Assembly: GCA_035279905.1 (NCBI GenBank)
Contig: DATEGZ010000217.1
Location: 1 to 64,000 of the forward strand
Source: DATEGZ01 sp035279905
GTDB taxonomy: Bacteria; Acidobacteriota; Vicinamibacteria; Vicinamibacterales; SCN-69-37
Direction of reading: 5' to 3'
Length of the DNA stretch: 64,000 nucleotides
Made by a program: the position numbers and the translations under genes. Of this stretch, positions 8,485-16,752 are shown one piece after another. Within the stretch, counting starts at the first letter, position 1. The number at the start of each line of letters is the position of its first letter. The notes under the pieces were generated by a model. That model had not been told where the DNA came from. It made no database searches and was given only the letters and a program-made list of their open reading frames with translations.

Positions 8485-10338
8485 CTAGCGCGGTTTCACC
8501 GTGAGATAACCCTGCATCTCCTGATGGAGCGCAGAGCAGAAGTTCGTGCAGTAGTACGGGAACACGCCCTTCTTGGCTGTGAACGTGACGACCTTCGTCT
8601 CGCCGGGATCGATCACGAGGTTGATGTTGTAGTCGAGCAACCCGAACCCGTGGAGCATGTCCGTCGTCTGCTCGATGTTCGTGATGGCGACGGTGACGAT
8701 GTCGCCCTCCTGCACCTCGAATGAGGTCGGCGTGAAACTCGAGCGCACGGCCACCATCTTCACGGTCACGTGGTTGCCCTGACGCGTCGCGCCCGCCTGG
8801 CTCACGTCCCAGACCGCCAGCGGATGTTTGTTCTCTTCTTTCGGATAGACCTCGATTGGATGGAGCTTGTCAGCCTTGATGATCTGCGCGTAGTGCGGCT
8901 CGGGCTCGGTGAACGCGTCGTAGACCAGCTTCATCTTCTCCTCGGAGATGTCGAGCAGCTGCGAGGATTCGGGCTGCGACGGCCCGACGTTCAGGTGCCG
9001 TCCGTGCGAGAGCTTGTTCAGGGCGACGAGGTACTTGCCGTCGGGATTGACCGTGTCGCCTTCGGCCGCTGCCAGGTGGCCGATCGAGTACGACACCGGC
9101 GCCTTGTCGATCACTTTCCATTCGCCGAGCCGCCACGACGCGACGGCGCTGTCGACGAAGAGCGACGTGTAGGCCATGCCGTTCGGACCGAATTGCGTGT
9201 GCAGCGGGCCCAGGCCGACCGGCACCTCGGCGTCCTTGATGGCGTCGTACTTGAGCACCGGGATCCCGTCTTCCTCGCCGCTGAACTCCTTGTTGCGAAT
9301 CGCGGTCTGGATCTTCTCGAAGTTGAACGCCGTCGTGATGCCGGCGAGCTTGCCCGAGGCGACGATGTACTTGCCGTCGGGCGAGACGTCGACACCGTGC
9401 GGCGACTTCGGGCACGGCATCAGGTAGATGAGGCCCGGCACCTTCTTCGGATCGATCACCTTGACACCGCCGATCAGATCGCCCTGGCCGGCCGCGGCCG
9501 CTTTTTCCGCCGCGCGCCAGTCGATGGCGGCGATGTAGTCCTGGTCGCGCTGGCTTGCAGTGACTTCGAGCTTGCCGGTCGCGCGCTCCGCGTTGTACGA
9601 GCTCCAGAACATCCAGCCGTCCGACGCCAGCTTGCCGGCGTCACCGAGGTCGAAGTCGATGGGCGGCGTCAGGATTTCCCATCCCAGCGACATCGCGCCA
9701 GACTTCGGGTCGATTTTCACGGCCGCGACGACGCCCTTGTATTCGGTCGCGTACTTTTCGACCGGGGCGTAGGTGCCTTTGGGAATCGGGATGGAGAAGC
9801 GCGTCGCCATCATGCTGTATTCGGTGTTGGGCGTGACGAACGCCGAGCCGTGGTTGCCGGAGACGTTGGGCACGGGGCCGAAGATCTCCTTCGTCTTGAA
9901 GTCGCGCAGATCGATCCGCGCCACGCGCCCGTTCATCTCGTTGATGAAGAGCCAGCGCCCGTCGTAGTCGCCGTTCGTCTCCGAGAGCGCCGGGTGATGG
10001 GCGTCGCCCCACGTCAGGTTGCCCAGCATCTTCTTCGTGTCGTCGTCGAAGCCGTAGCCCGTGCCCGGATACGGCGTGAACACGGGAATCGTCACGAGGT
10101 GCCGCATCGAGGGCAGGCCGTAGACGTACACCTGGCCGGAGTGCCCGCCCGACGAGAACATGTAGTACTCGTCCAGATCGCCGGGCGCGACGTAGGTTTT
10201 CTCCGCCGCCACGGCGATGTCGGACACGCCGGCCTTCCGGGCGGACTTTGGCTCGCTCGGCGAGCAGCCGTTGGACAGGGCCAGGGCCGACAGCACGATC
10301 GCTGCCGACCATCTCAAAACTCGTGATGCGCTACTCAT
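8485..10338 (-). CDS. nosZ: Nitrous-oxide reductase, clade II (Sec-dependent)
   Basis: 617 residues. Reduces N2O to N2 in the periplasm. The seven-bladed propeller has GDAHHPALSE (His114-His115) and later His residues for the CuZ cluster; the C-terminal cupredoxin domain ends with C597-x3-C601-x3-H605-x2-M608, the CuA site, plus DMLHGFG for the upstream CuA His. The N-terminus lacks the twin-Arg motif of clade I; it is a Sec-type signal with a weak lipobox (SNGC, Cys25). GAGGAG 8 nt before ATG 10338 favours this start over a GTG six bases upstream. It is preceded by a pentahaem cytochrome gene (24 bp) that may be its electron donor. Confidence 0.97.
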   Translation of the reverse strand: MSSASRVLRWSAAIVLSALALSNGCSPSEPKSARKAGVSDIAVAAEKTYVAPGDLDEYYMFSSGGHSGQVYVYGLPSMRHLVTIPVFTPYPGTGYGFDDDTKKMLGNLTWGDAHHPALSETNGDYDGRWLFINEMNGRVARIDLRDFKTKEIFGPVPNVSGNHGSAFVTPNTEYSMMATRFSIPIPKGTYAPVEKYATEYKGVVAAVKIDPKSGAMSLGWEILTPPIDFDLGDAGKLASDGWMFWSSYNAERATGKLEVTASQRDQDYIAAIDWRAAEKAAAAGQGDLIGGVKVIDPKKVPGLIYLMPCPKSPHGVDVSPDGKYIVASGKLAGITTAFNFEKIQTAIRNKEFSGEEDGIPVLKYDAIKDAEVPVGLGPLHTQFGPNGMAYTSLFVDSAVASWRLGEWKVIDKAPVSYSIGHLAAAEGDTVNPDGKYLVALNKLSHGRHLNVGPSQPESSQLLDISEEKMKLVYDAFTEPEPHYAQIIKADKLHPIEVYPKEENKHPLAVWDVSQAGATRQGNHVTVKMVAVRSSFTPTSFEVQEGDIVTVAITNIEQTTDMLHGFGLLDYNINLVIDPGETKVVTFTAKKGVFPYYCTNFCSALHQEMQGYLTVKPR

Positions 10339-10362
10339 GGTCACCGCTCCTCTGTGCGCCGC

Positions 10363-11586
10363 TCAGGGCTGCTTGTCCTTGCCCTGCGCGGCCTTCTGCC
10401 GCTGATATTCCTGGAAGGCCTCGCGGAGTTTGCTGATCGCCGTCGCCTTCTGTTCGGGTGTCAGGATGATTTGGCGCGAGAGCACCACCGACATCGTTCC
10501 GGTGGGCTCGCGCAGGAAGTCGTCGATCGTCCGGCCGAACCGGGACTGCACGTCTTCGACGGCGTTCGACAGGTCCGGGCCGATCTGCGCCGGGCTCTTC
10601 ACACCGAGCGCCGAGATCGAGTGACAGACGAAACACCCCGTCTGCACGAACCAGCCGCCCGGCCCTGTGCGCATGCGTTCTTCCGCTGCCGCTTGCTCGG
10701 GTGTCGGCGTGTCGCTGCGAGGCGCGCCCGAAAGGTACGCCGCCGGAATGTTGACCGGCCGCCACGAGAGCACCAGCATGGCCAGCGCCTGGGCCTGCTC
10801 GGTGGTGAAGTTGAAATTGGGCATCACGGTCTCGTTCGAGACGGCCCGCGGATCCTTGAAGTGCGCGACATGCCAGGCGAACGACGACCGCTGGCCCGAG
10901 AGGCGAGTGAAGTCGTACTGTTCCGGCGACTTCTCACCGATGCGCGTCAGGTCGGGGCCGATATGGCCGCCGCGCAGGTTGATCGTGTGGCAAGCGCGGC
11001 AGCCCTTCTCCTCGACCAGCCGCTTGGCAAGATTGATGGCGCTCGCGCCCTTCGTCTCCCGGTCGTAGCGATGGCAGGAGTTGCAGTTCATCTGGATGAG
11101 CGCGCCCTTGTCGCCGGCGAGCGAGTACGACGCGCCGAGCGAGCGGCTGAGCAGCGGCTCTTCCCAGTGCGCGACCTCGCCGTGTGCCTCAGCGACGTCC
11201 ACGGCCCATCCCTGGCCGCCATGGCACGCGCTGCAGCCGAATTTCTCGATCGGATGCGCCTTCAGCAGCTCCGGCGAGTGCGTGCGATACGGGTTCTCGG
11301 CGGTCTCGAAGCCCTTCCAGTTGGTCGCTTCGTGACAGGTGACGCACCGGTCGGCGCGGCCGAGGCCGTCCACCCAGATCTGCTGAACGCCCGACGGGAC
11401 GGTGCGGCTCTTGTCGGCGCCGAATTTCGCGGCGACCTGCTCGCGGAACTTCAGCTGGTAGTAGCGCCAGTCGTGCGCGCGATCGCTCGCGAAGAACAGC
11501 ACGCACGAGAGGACCAGAAAGACGCTCACGACCGCCAGCGTCGGGCGATCGATGCGCGGATAGGGCGAGTTCGTTCGCTGTTCCAT
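10363..11586 (-). CDS. Membrane-anchored pentahaem c-type cytochrome
   Basis: 407 residues with one N-terminal membrane anchor (residues 17-34) and five CXXCH motifs (C81, C118, C168, C196, C318). The last part, CFVCHSISALGVKS...IGPDLSNAVEDV, resembles a class I cytochrome domain. It lies between cytochrome b (1 bp apart) and nosZ (24 bp), so it likely plays the cytochrome c1 role in the quinol-oxidising module and passes electrons towards NosZ. No family name fits exactly. Confidence 0.88.
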   Translation of the reverse strand: MEQRTNSPYPRIDRPTLAVVSVFLVLSCVLFFASDRAHDWRYYQLKFREQVAAKFGADKSRTVPSGVQQIWVDGLGRADRCVTCHEATNWKGFETAENPYRTHSPELLKAHPIEKFGCSACHGGQGWAVDVAEAHGEVAHWEEPLLSRSLGASYSLAGDKGALIQMNCNSCHRYDRETKGASAINLAKRLVEEKGCRACHTINLRGGHIGPDLTRIGEKSPEQYDFTRLSGQRSSFAWHVAHFKDPRAVSNETVMPNFNFTTEQAQALAMLVLSWRPVNIPAAYLSGAPRSDTPTPEQAAAEERMRTGPGGWFVQTGCFVCHSISALGVKSPAQIGPDLSNAVEDVQSRFGRTIDDFLREPTGTMSVVLSRQIILTPEQKATAISKLREAFQEYQRQKAAQGKDKQP

Positions 11587-11587
11587 T

Positions 11588-12937
11588 TCAGAATCTCGTG
11601 GGTACCGCGGGCCACGATTCCCACGGCCAGTAGAACTGCCAGTACGGTCCGCGCAGCCACATGCCGGTGACCGTCAGGGCCAGGACGCCCAGCACGATCA
11701 GGATGAACACCAGGTTCTGCGTGCGGCGGGACGGGGCAAACCATCGGCCGGCGGCCTCTTTCGGGCTCTTGTCGAGCCACGGCCACACGGCCAGCCAGGT
11801 GACGAGCGCGCCGGGCAGCACCACGCCGCCGATGAACGCGCCGTTGATCGTGAAGTACCCCAGGTGGATCGTCGTGTCGGCGACGATCTCCTGCAGCCAC
11901 ATGAAATACCAGGGCGCCTTGGCCGGGTTCGGCGTGATGAACGCGTTGGCCGGCTCTTCGAGCGGCGACCCGATGAACACGGCGAGGATACTGATGAACG
12001 CGATCGTGCCGAGCGTCGCGATCAGCGAGCGTCGCGCCAGGTCCGAGATCGCGTTGACGGTGGCGTCCGGCGCCTCGAGCGTCCGGACCGTGACGGCGGG
12101 CGCCGTGCCGCGCGCGACGCCAAGCAGCGTGTACGTCTTGGTCGGCGTCACGGGAATCGTGCGGGGCGTGCTCAGCCGTTCTTCGCTGTCCGCGCGCGCC
12201 AGGCCGCCGTCCTTCCGCACGCGCCACATGTGGTACCCGAACAGCACGCCGAGAATCGCCGGCAGGAACACGATGTGCATCACGTAAAACCGGATCAGCG
12301 TCGCCTGGCCGATCTCGCGTCCGCCGATGAGTAGTTCCCGCACGCTCGGTCCGACGTACGGCACCGCCGAGGCGATGTTCGTGCCCACCGTGACCGCCCA
12401 GAACGCGAGCTGATCCCACGGCAGCAGATAGCCGGTGAACGACAGGAACAGCGTGACCAGCAGCAGCACCATGCCGATCACCCAGTTCCACTCGCGGTGC
12501 TGGTTCCGGCCGACGCCGTTCTTGTACGCGCCGGTGAAAAAAACGCGCGCCAAATGGAGCACAACCGCAATCACCATCGCGTGCGCCGAGATCCGATGCA
12601 CCGCGCGCAGCCATCGCCCGAAGGTGACGACGTACTCGATGTCCTTGACGGACTGGTACGCGCGCTCGACGGATGGCACGTACAGCAGCAACAACGGGAG
12701 CCCGGAAAGAATCGTGAGCAGAAAGAGCGCGGCGGTCGCGGTGCCCAGCCAGAACGAATACGACCAGGCCATCGACGCTTTCGAGACCTTCGCGGGAAAC
12801 CAGTGCAGCAGGAAGTTCGAGGCAACAGCGTCGCCGGCCTCGCGGTCGGATTTCGGCCGGACGCTCCAGAACCACACCGGCCGCACACCGGGCGCGCTCG
12901 GCTCGCTGGACTTCAGGAACTTGAGGGGAAAGCGCAT
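11588..12937 (-). CDS. Cytochrome b subunit of a Rieske/cytochrome b (bc-type) complex
   Basis: 449 residues. Two His pairs for haems bL and bH are visible (VHRISAHAMVIAVVLH and MHIVFLPAILGVLFGYH), then a C-terminal subunit-IV-like part with PAKAPWYFMWLQE in place of the classical PEWY loop. It is fused b6+IV length, as in full cytochrome b. The ATG at 12937 is chosen because it lies 10 bp after the Rieske stop; a longer in-frame extension would overlap the Rieske gene. It should oxidise quinol in the cytoplasmic membrane together with the Rieske protein and the pentahaem cytochrome. Confidence 0.92.
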   Translation of the reverse strand: MRFPLKFLKSSEPSAPGVRPVWFWSVRPKSDREAGDAVASNFLLHWFPAKVSKASMAWSYSFWLGTATAALFLLTILSGLPLLLLYVPSVERAYQSVKDIEYVVTFGRWLRAVHRISAHAMVIAVVLHLARVFFTGAYKNGVGRNQHREWNWVIGMVLLLVTLFLSFTGYLLPWDQLAFWAVTVGTNIASAVPYVGPSVRELLIGGREIGQATLIRFYVMHIVFLPAILGVLFGYHMWRVRKDGGLARADSEERLSTPRTIPVTPTKTYTLLGVARGTAPAVTVRTLEAPDATVNAISDLARRSLIATLGTIAFISILAVFIGSPLEEPANAFITPNPAKAPWYFMWLQEIVADTTIHLGYFTINGAFIGGVVLPGALVTWLAVWPWLDKSPKEAAGRWFAPSRRTQNLVFILIVLGVLALTVTGMWLRGPYWQFYWPWESWPAVPTRF

Positions 12938-12947
12938 GGCGGTGGTC

Positions 12948-13460
12948 TCAGATCGAGAGGCGGAAGTCGTGCTCGACTTCGTCGGCGAGATCGACGACGA
13001 GTTGGCCGTCGTCGGCCGCAATTGACAGGCGGTACCAGGAAAGCGGTCTTGGCGCGGGGCCGGCGACGTTCGTGCCGTCGCCCCGGTACTTCGATCCGTG
13101 GCAGGGACAACTGAACCTGTGGGTCAGCTTCATCGGCTGACCGCCGGCGTCGATGGTCTCGGGCCGGGGGAGCGCTTCCGCTCGAACGGTGCAGCCGAGG
13201 TGCGTGCACACGGCCGACACCGCATGAAACGAGTTGCCCTCACGGACGACGAACAGGCGCTCGTCGGCGAGGAACTTGAGCCCATCGGGATAGTCCGAGG
13301 GCGGTCCCAGCTTCACGGTCGTCGGCGAATCGTAGGAAACATTGGGCACGAGCGCGCGCAGCGACGCCGCGCCCTGCGTGGCGAGCGCGACGGCCCCGGC
13401 GCCCGAGCCCAGCTTCAACAGAAAATCGCGACGATCCTTCGTGGCAGGCTCGTCCTTCAT
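12948..13460 (-). CDS. Rieske [2Fe-2S] iron-sulfur protein
   Basis: 170 residues. N-terminal KDRRDFLLKLGSGAGAVALA is a twin-arginine-like signal anchor. Cluster ligands are CTHLGC and CPCHGS, separated by a 25-30 residue insert. High-potential electron acceptor of the neighbouring cytochrome b. The ATG at 13460 overlaps the stop of the upstream FAD oxidoreductase as ATGA, fixing the start. Confidence 0.95.
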   Translation of the reverse strand: MKDEPATKDRRDFLLKLGSGAGAVALATQGAASLRALVPNVSYDSPTTVKLGPPSDYPDGLKFLADERLFVVREGNSFHAVSAVCTHLGCTVRAEALPRPETIDAGGQPMKLTHRFSCPCHGSKYRGDGTNVAGPAPRPLSWYRLSIAADDGQLVVDLADEVEHDFRLSI

Positions 13461-15388
13461 GGCAACTCCTTCGCCGGCGATACCCAGCGTTCGGTAATCG
13501 AGAAGCGCTCCATCGTCATCGCGCCCGTGGGGCAGCGGATGGCGCACAGGCCGCAGCGGATGCAGCGGTCGTCGTCTTTCACCAGGGCGGCGAGCGGCAG
13601 GCGCGTCTCGCCGATGCGCGTCTCGACGGCGGCGCGCTCACCGGCCGGCAGATTGACTTCGTCGAACGGGACGAACGCCAGGCAGTACTCCGGACAGACG
13701 TCGACACACCGGTTGCAGAGCACGCACTTCTCGGGGTCGTAGATCGTCTGCACGTGACACACGAGACATCGCGCCGCCTGCCGGCGAGCGGCCTCGGCGT
13801 CGTAGCCGGTCTCGACTTCGGCGATGCCGGTCCGGCGGCCGAGGTCAACGGTCGGCGGGCTTTCCCGGTCGAGCCGCTCGAAGCCCGCCTGCATCCGATA
13901 CGTGGCGGTCGGCAGCTCTTCGATTTCGAGATGCAGCTCGCGTCGGGCGCGCGTGCCGGCCAGGAATTCGTGGATCGAGCGCGCGGCCCGCTTGCCGTTG
14001 GCGACCGCGTCGATCAAATTGCGCGGACCGAACGCGACGTCGCCGCCGGCGAAGATCCCGGGCGCGCTCGTCGCGAGTGTCACCGGGTCAACGCGAATCG
14101 TCCCGCCCGCGGTCAGCGCGATGCCGTCGGCGGCAGAGAGAAAACCGAGATCGGCCTTCTGGCCAATCGCGAGGACGCACGAGTCGGCTTCGATCTCGAC
14201 GACATCCGTGTCGTCATATCGGGGTGCGAATCGTCCGGCGTCGTCAAACACAGCATCGACCGAGCGGAGGCGCACCGCGCCAAGACGCCCGTTGCCGATG
14301 AAGGATTGAGGCCCGCGCCGGGTGACGAATCGCACCCCTTCTTTTTGTGCTTCCTCGAATTCCTCCTTTCCCTGCGTGGTCCGCAGGACAGGCATCTCGT
14401 CGAAGTTCTCGAGCGAGACGATGGTGACTTCGGTCGCGCCGCCGCGAATCGCGGCACGCGCCGAGTCGAGCGCTTCCTTGGCGCGGGCGTCCGCGGCGCT
14501 CTGAAGCGCCGCGGCTTCTTCGTCGCGCCCTGCGCGCAGAGCCGTGCGCGCGGCATCGAACGCGACGAAGCCGCCACCGATGACGACGACCCGCCGGCCG
14601 AGATCCATCCGGAAGCCGCGGTTGACGTTGATCAGGTAGTCGACGGCCTTGACGACGCCGTCGAGATCGACACCTGGCAGCTGGAGATCTCGGCCGCGGG
14701 AAACACCGACCGACACGAATACGGACCTGAAGCCTTGCGCGGCGAGCGCCCCGAGACCGAACTCCGCGGTGAGCGGCGTGTCGAACTTGATCGAGACGCC
14801 GAGCGATTCGATCTTGGCGATCTCCGATCGAAGGAGCGTGCGCGGAAGGCGGTACTCGGGGATGCCGTAACGCAGCATGCCGCCTGGTTCGGGTCCGGCT
14901 TCGAACACGGTGACGTCGTACCCGGTGAGCGCGAGGTCGTGCGCAGCCGACAACCCCGCCGGTCCCGCGCCGATGACAGCAACCTTCGGCCGGCCGCCGT
15001 TGGCGGCGAGAGGCCCGCTCGCGATCGGAAAGTGGTTGACGTAGCGGTTGCCTTCGTCGACGACGCGCTCGCGCAGCGCGTTCTGCGTATCCGGCCGAAT
15101 CGACTCGACGCCAAACTGCTCGGTGACGTACCGCTTCAGCGCGCGAATCGACACCGGGGCGTCGATCGGTCCGCGCCGGCACGCGTCTTCGCACGGGGCG
15201 GCGCAGACGCGGCCGCACACGGACGCGAATGGATTTGGCGCTCGTGCGACGAGGTACGCGGCCTCGTCGCGGCCTTCCGCGATCAGCTGAACGTAGCGGC
15301 CGGCGTCGGTGCCGACCGGACATCCGGTCTGACACTTGACCTGTGCTCGCCAGTGCTCGATGTCGGGGAGCTGAACCGCAATTGCCAT
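13457..15388 (-). CDS. FAD/NAD(P)-dependent oxidoreductase with GltD-type N-terminus and two C-terminal [4Fe-4S] ferredoxin motifs
   Basis: 643 residues, cytoplasmic (no signal). Residues 1-120 form a GltD/dihydropyrimidine-dehydrogenase-type Fe-S domain (C19, C23, C58, C62, C66, C70). A FAD-binding GAGPAGLSAA (about 140) and a second dinucleotide site GGGFVAFDAA follow. The C-terminus has CVLCNRCVDVCP (555-565) and CIRCGLCAIRCP (609-619), two [4Fe-4S] sites. It is the first gene of the respiratory operon and overlaps Rieske, so it probably feeds electrons from NAD(P)H or ferredoxin to the quinone/cytochrome module; the direction is not shown. The start has no RBS and may be leaderless. Confidence 0.85.
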   Translation of the reverse strand: MAIAVQLPDIEHWRAQVKCQTGCPVGTDAGRYVQLIAEGRDEAAYLVARAPNPFASVCGRVCAAPCEDACRRGPIDAPVSIRALKRYVTEQFGVESIRPDTQNALRERVVDEGNRYVNHFPIASGPLAANGGRPKVAVIGAGPAGLSAAHDLALTGYDVTVFEAGPEPGGMLRYGIPEYRLPRTLLRSEIAKIESLGVSIKFDTPLTAEFGLGALAAQGFRSVFVSVGVSRGRDLQLPGVDLDGVVKAVDYLINVNRGFRMDLGRRVVVIGGGFVAFDAARTALRAGRDEEAAALQSAADARAKEALDSARAAIRGGATEVTIVSLENFDEMPVLRTTQGKEEFEEAQKEGVRFVTRRGPQSFIGNGRLGAVRLRSVDAVFDDAGRFAPRYDDTDVVEIEADSCVLAIGQKADLGFLSAADGIALTAGGTIRVDPVTLATSAPGIFAGGDVAFGPRNLIDAVANGKRAARSIHEFLAGTRARRELHLEIEELPTATYRMQAGFERLDRESPPTVDLGRRTGIAEVETGYDAEAARRQAARCLVCHVQTIYDPEKCVLCNRCVDVCPEYCLAFVPFDEVNLPAGERAAVETRIGETRLPLAALVKDDDRCIRCGLCAIRCPTGAMTMERFSITERWVSPAKELP

Positions 15389-15394
15389 CGCCGC

Positions 15395-15400
15395 ACGATA
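15395..15400 (-). promoter_or_regulatory. Candidate -10 element of the nos/Rieske operon
   Basis: Read on the minus strand this is TATCGT, four of six matches to TATAAT, ending 6 nt before the ATG at 15388. A start of transcription 6-7 nt downstream would fall on or next to the A of the ATG, which agrees with the absence of a Shine-Dalgarno sequence and with the position of the upstream palindrome. Weak on its own. Confidence 0.4.
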
Positions 15401-15422
15401 GCGGTTGCACGAATCGGGCCGG

Positions 15423-15438
15423 TATGACGAGCGTCATA
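15423..15438 (-). promoter_or_regulatory. Perfect CRP/FNR-type palindrome upstream of the nos operon
   Basis: TATGACGAGCGTCATA is a perfect inverted repeat (7-bp arms, 2-bp centre) and fits the TGAC-N4-GTCA core recognised by CRP/FNR-family regulators of the DNR/NNR/HcpR kind. Its centre is 42-43 bp from the first base of the operon's ATG, the usual class II activator position if the transcript is leaderless. No regulator of this family is encoded in the window. Confidence 0.55.
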
Positions 15439-15636
15439 GATCCGCAAAAGTTCGCGGTTCCGTCTGAACACCGCTGAACTTCCCGCAGGCGGCGCGGATT
15501 ATTCCGCACGCGGTGATTCGTGTCCCGCGGCGTCGCCCGACTTCACGCCCGATCTCACGCGCGCGGCGCGGCACCAGATTTGCCTCCTTGATCAGTGCTG
15601 GCCGGGATGAGCCGGCAAGGGTTGGAGGGACTCGTC

Positions 15637-16752
15637 ATGCCCACGATGAAAGCTGTCGTCTTTCGCGGAAAAGATCGCCTCGCGGTCGAAGAAGTACCCA
15701 AGCCCGTACCGGGCGCCGGAGAGGCCGTCATTCGCATCACGGCGACGACGATCTGTGGCACGGACGTACATATCGTCCGCGGCGAATATCCCGTTCGGCC
15801 CGGGCTCATCCTTGGCCACGAACCCGTTGGTGTGATCGATGCGCTCGGATCGGGACTCGAGGGCGAGTACCGTGTGGGCCAGCGCGTCATCGCCGGCGCC
15901 ATCACGCCGTGTGGGCAGTGCTTCTACTGTCTCAACGGCTCGCACTCACAGTGCGGCGGCGCGCTCGGCGGCTGGCGCTTCGGCAACACGATCAACGGCG
16001 CGTGGGCGGAGTACCTGCTGGTGCCTGACGCGCGCGCCAACCTGGCCCCGATTCCGGCCTCGCTCACCGACGAGGAGGTGCTGCTGTGCCCGGACATCTT
16101 TTCGACCGGGCTCAGCGGCGCCGAAAGCGGAGAGATTCGCGTCGGCGATGCCGTCGCGGTGTTTGCCGAGGGCCCGATCGGGTTGTGCGCGACGCTTGGC
16201 GCAAAGCTCAAGGGGGCGTCGCTCATCATCGGCGTCGATCCTATGGCGGCCCGGCTGGCGACGGCGCGCCAGTTCGGCGCCAACGTCGTGCTCAATCCCA
16301 ACGAGACCGACGTCGTGGCGGCCATCAAGAAGCTCACGGATGGCCGCGGCGTGGACGTCGCGATCGAGGCCCTCGGCCGTCAAGAAACGTTCGAGAGCGC
16401 GCTGCGATCGATCCGGCCCGGCGGCACCCTGTCGAGCCTCGGTGTCTACTCGGGCAAGCTGGTCGCGCCGTACGAAGCGATCTTTGCCGGGCTCGGCGAT
16501 CAGAAGATCGTCACGACGCTGTGTCCGGGCGGCAAGGAACGGATGCGCCGCCTCATGGCCATGGTCGAGAATCGGCGCGTCGATCTCATGCCGCTCGTCA
16601 CCCATCGCTTCGCCCTCGACGACATCGGAGAGGCGTTCGATCTCTTCAGCCACCAGCGCGAGGGCGTATTGAAAGTCGCGCTCTATCCGAATCGCGAGGC
16701 CGCGCGCGGGAAGCTGACGCTGGCAACGGCGGGCGTCGATCGGGAGTGCTGA
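15637..16752 (+). CDS. Zinc-dependent (MDR) alcohol dehydrogenase
   Basis: 371 residues of the medium-chain dehydrogenase family: catalytic zinc ligands in ICGTDVH and GHEPVGV, a shortened structural zinc loop with CGQCFYCLNGSHSQC, and a Rossmann site near GPIGLCATLGA. Closest in flavour to the clostridial/secondary alcohol dehydrogenase branch (LILGHEPVGVI, HRFALDDIGEAFDLF). Oxidises an alcohol with NAD(P); the substrate is unknown. GGAGGGA precedes ATG 15637, which is preferred to upstream in-frame ATGs. It overlaps the following metal ATPase gene by 7 bp. Confidence 0.88.
   Translation: MPTMKAVVFRGKDRLAVEEVPKPVPGAGEAVIRITATTICGTDVHIVRGEYPVRPGLILGHEPVGVIDALGSGLEGEYRVGQRVIAGAITPCGQCFYCLNGSHSQCGGALGGWRFGNTINGAWAEYLLVPDARANLAPIPASLTDEEVLLCPDIFSTGLSGAESGEIRVGDAVAVFAEGPIGLCATLGAKLKGASLIIGVDPMAARLATARQFGANVVLNPNETDVVAAIKKLTDGRGVDVAIEALGRQETFESALRSIRPGGTLSSLGVYSGKLVAPYEAIFAGLGDQKIVTTLCPGGKERMRRLMAMVENRRVDLMPLVTHRFALDDIGEAFDLFSHQREGVLKVALYPNREAARGKLTLATAGVDREC

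Noticed and set aside
6588..8504. Long open frame (638 codons) on the plus strand over nosD and nosB
   Set aside because: Arg/Glu/Asp-rich composition, no domain and antisense to clear nos genes; a high-GC shadow frame.
13757..13768. CLVCH in the FAD oxidoreductase (residues 541-545) as a haem c site
   Set aside because: The protein has no signal peptide and the position matches the Cys-x-x-Cys of the GltD family, so it is more likely an Fe-S ligand or structural.
13754..15427. 557-codon open frame opposite the FAD/ferredoxin oxidoreductase
   Set aside because: No motif and Arg/Ala-rich; the minus-strand frame has all cofactor motifs.
15590..15603. TTGATCA-containing sequence before the alcohol dehydrogenase as an FNR site
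   Set aside because: Only one half-site; the TTGAT-N4-ATCAA partner is missing.
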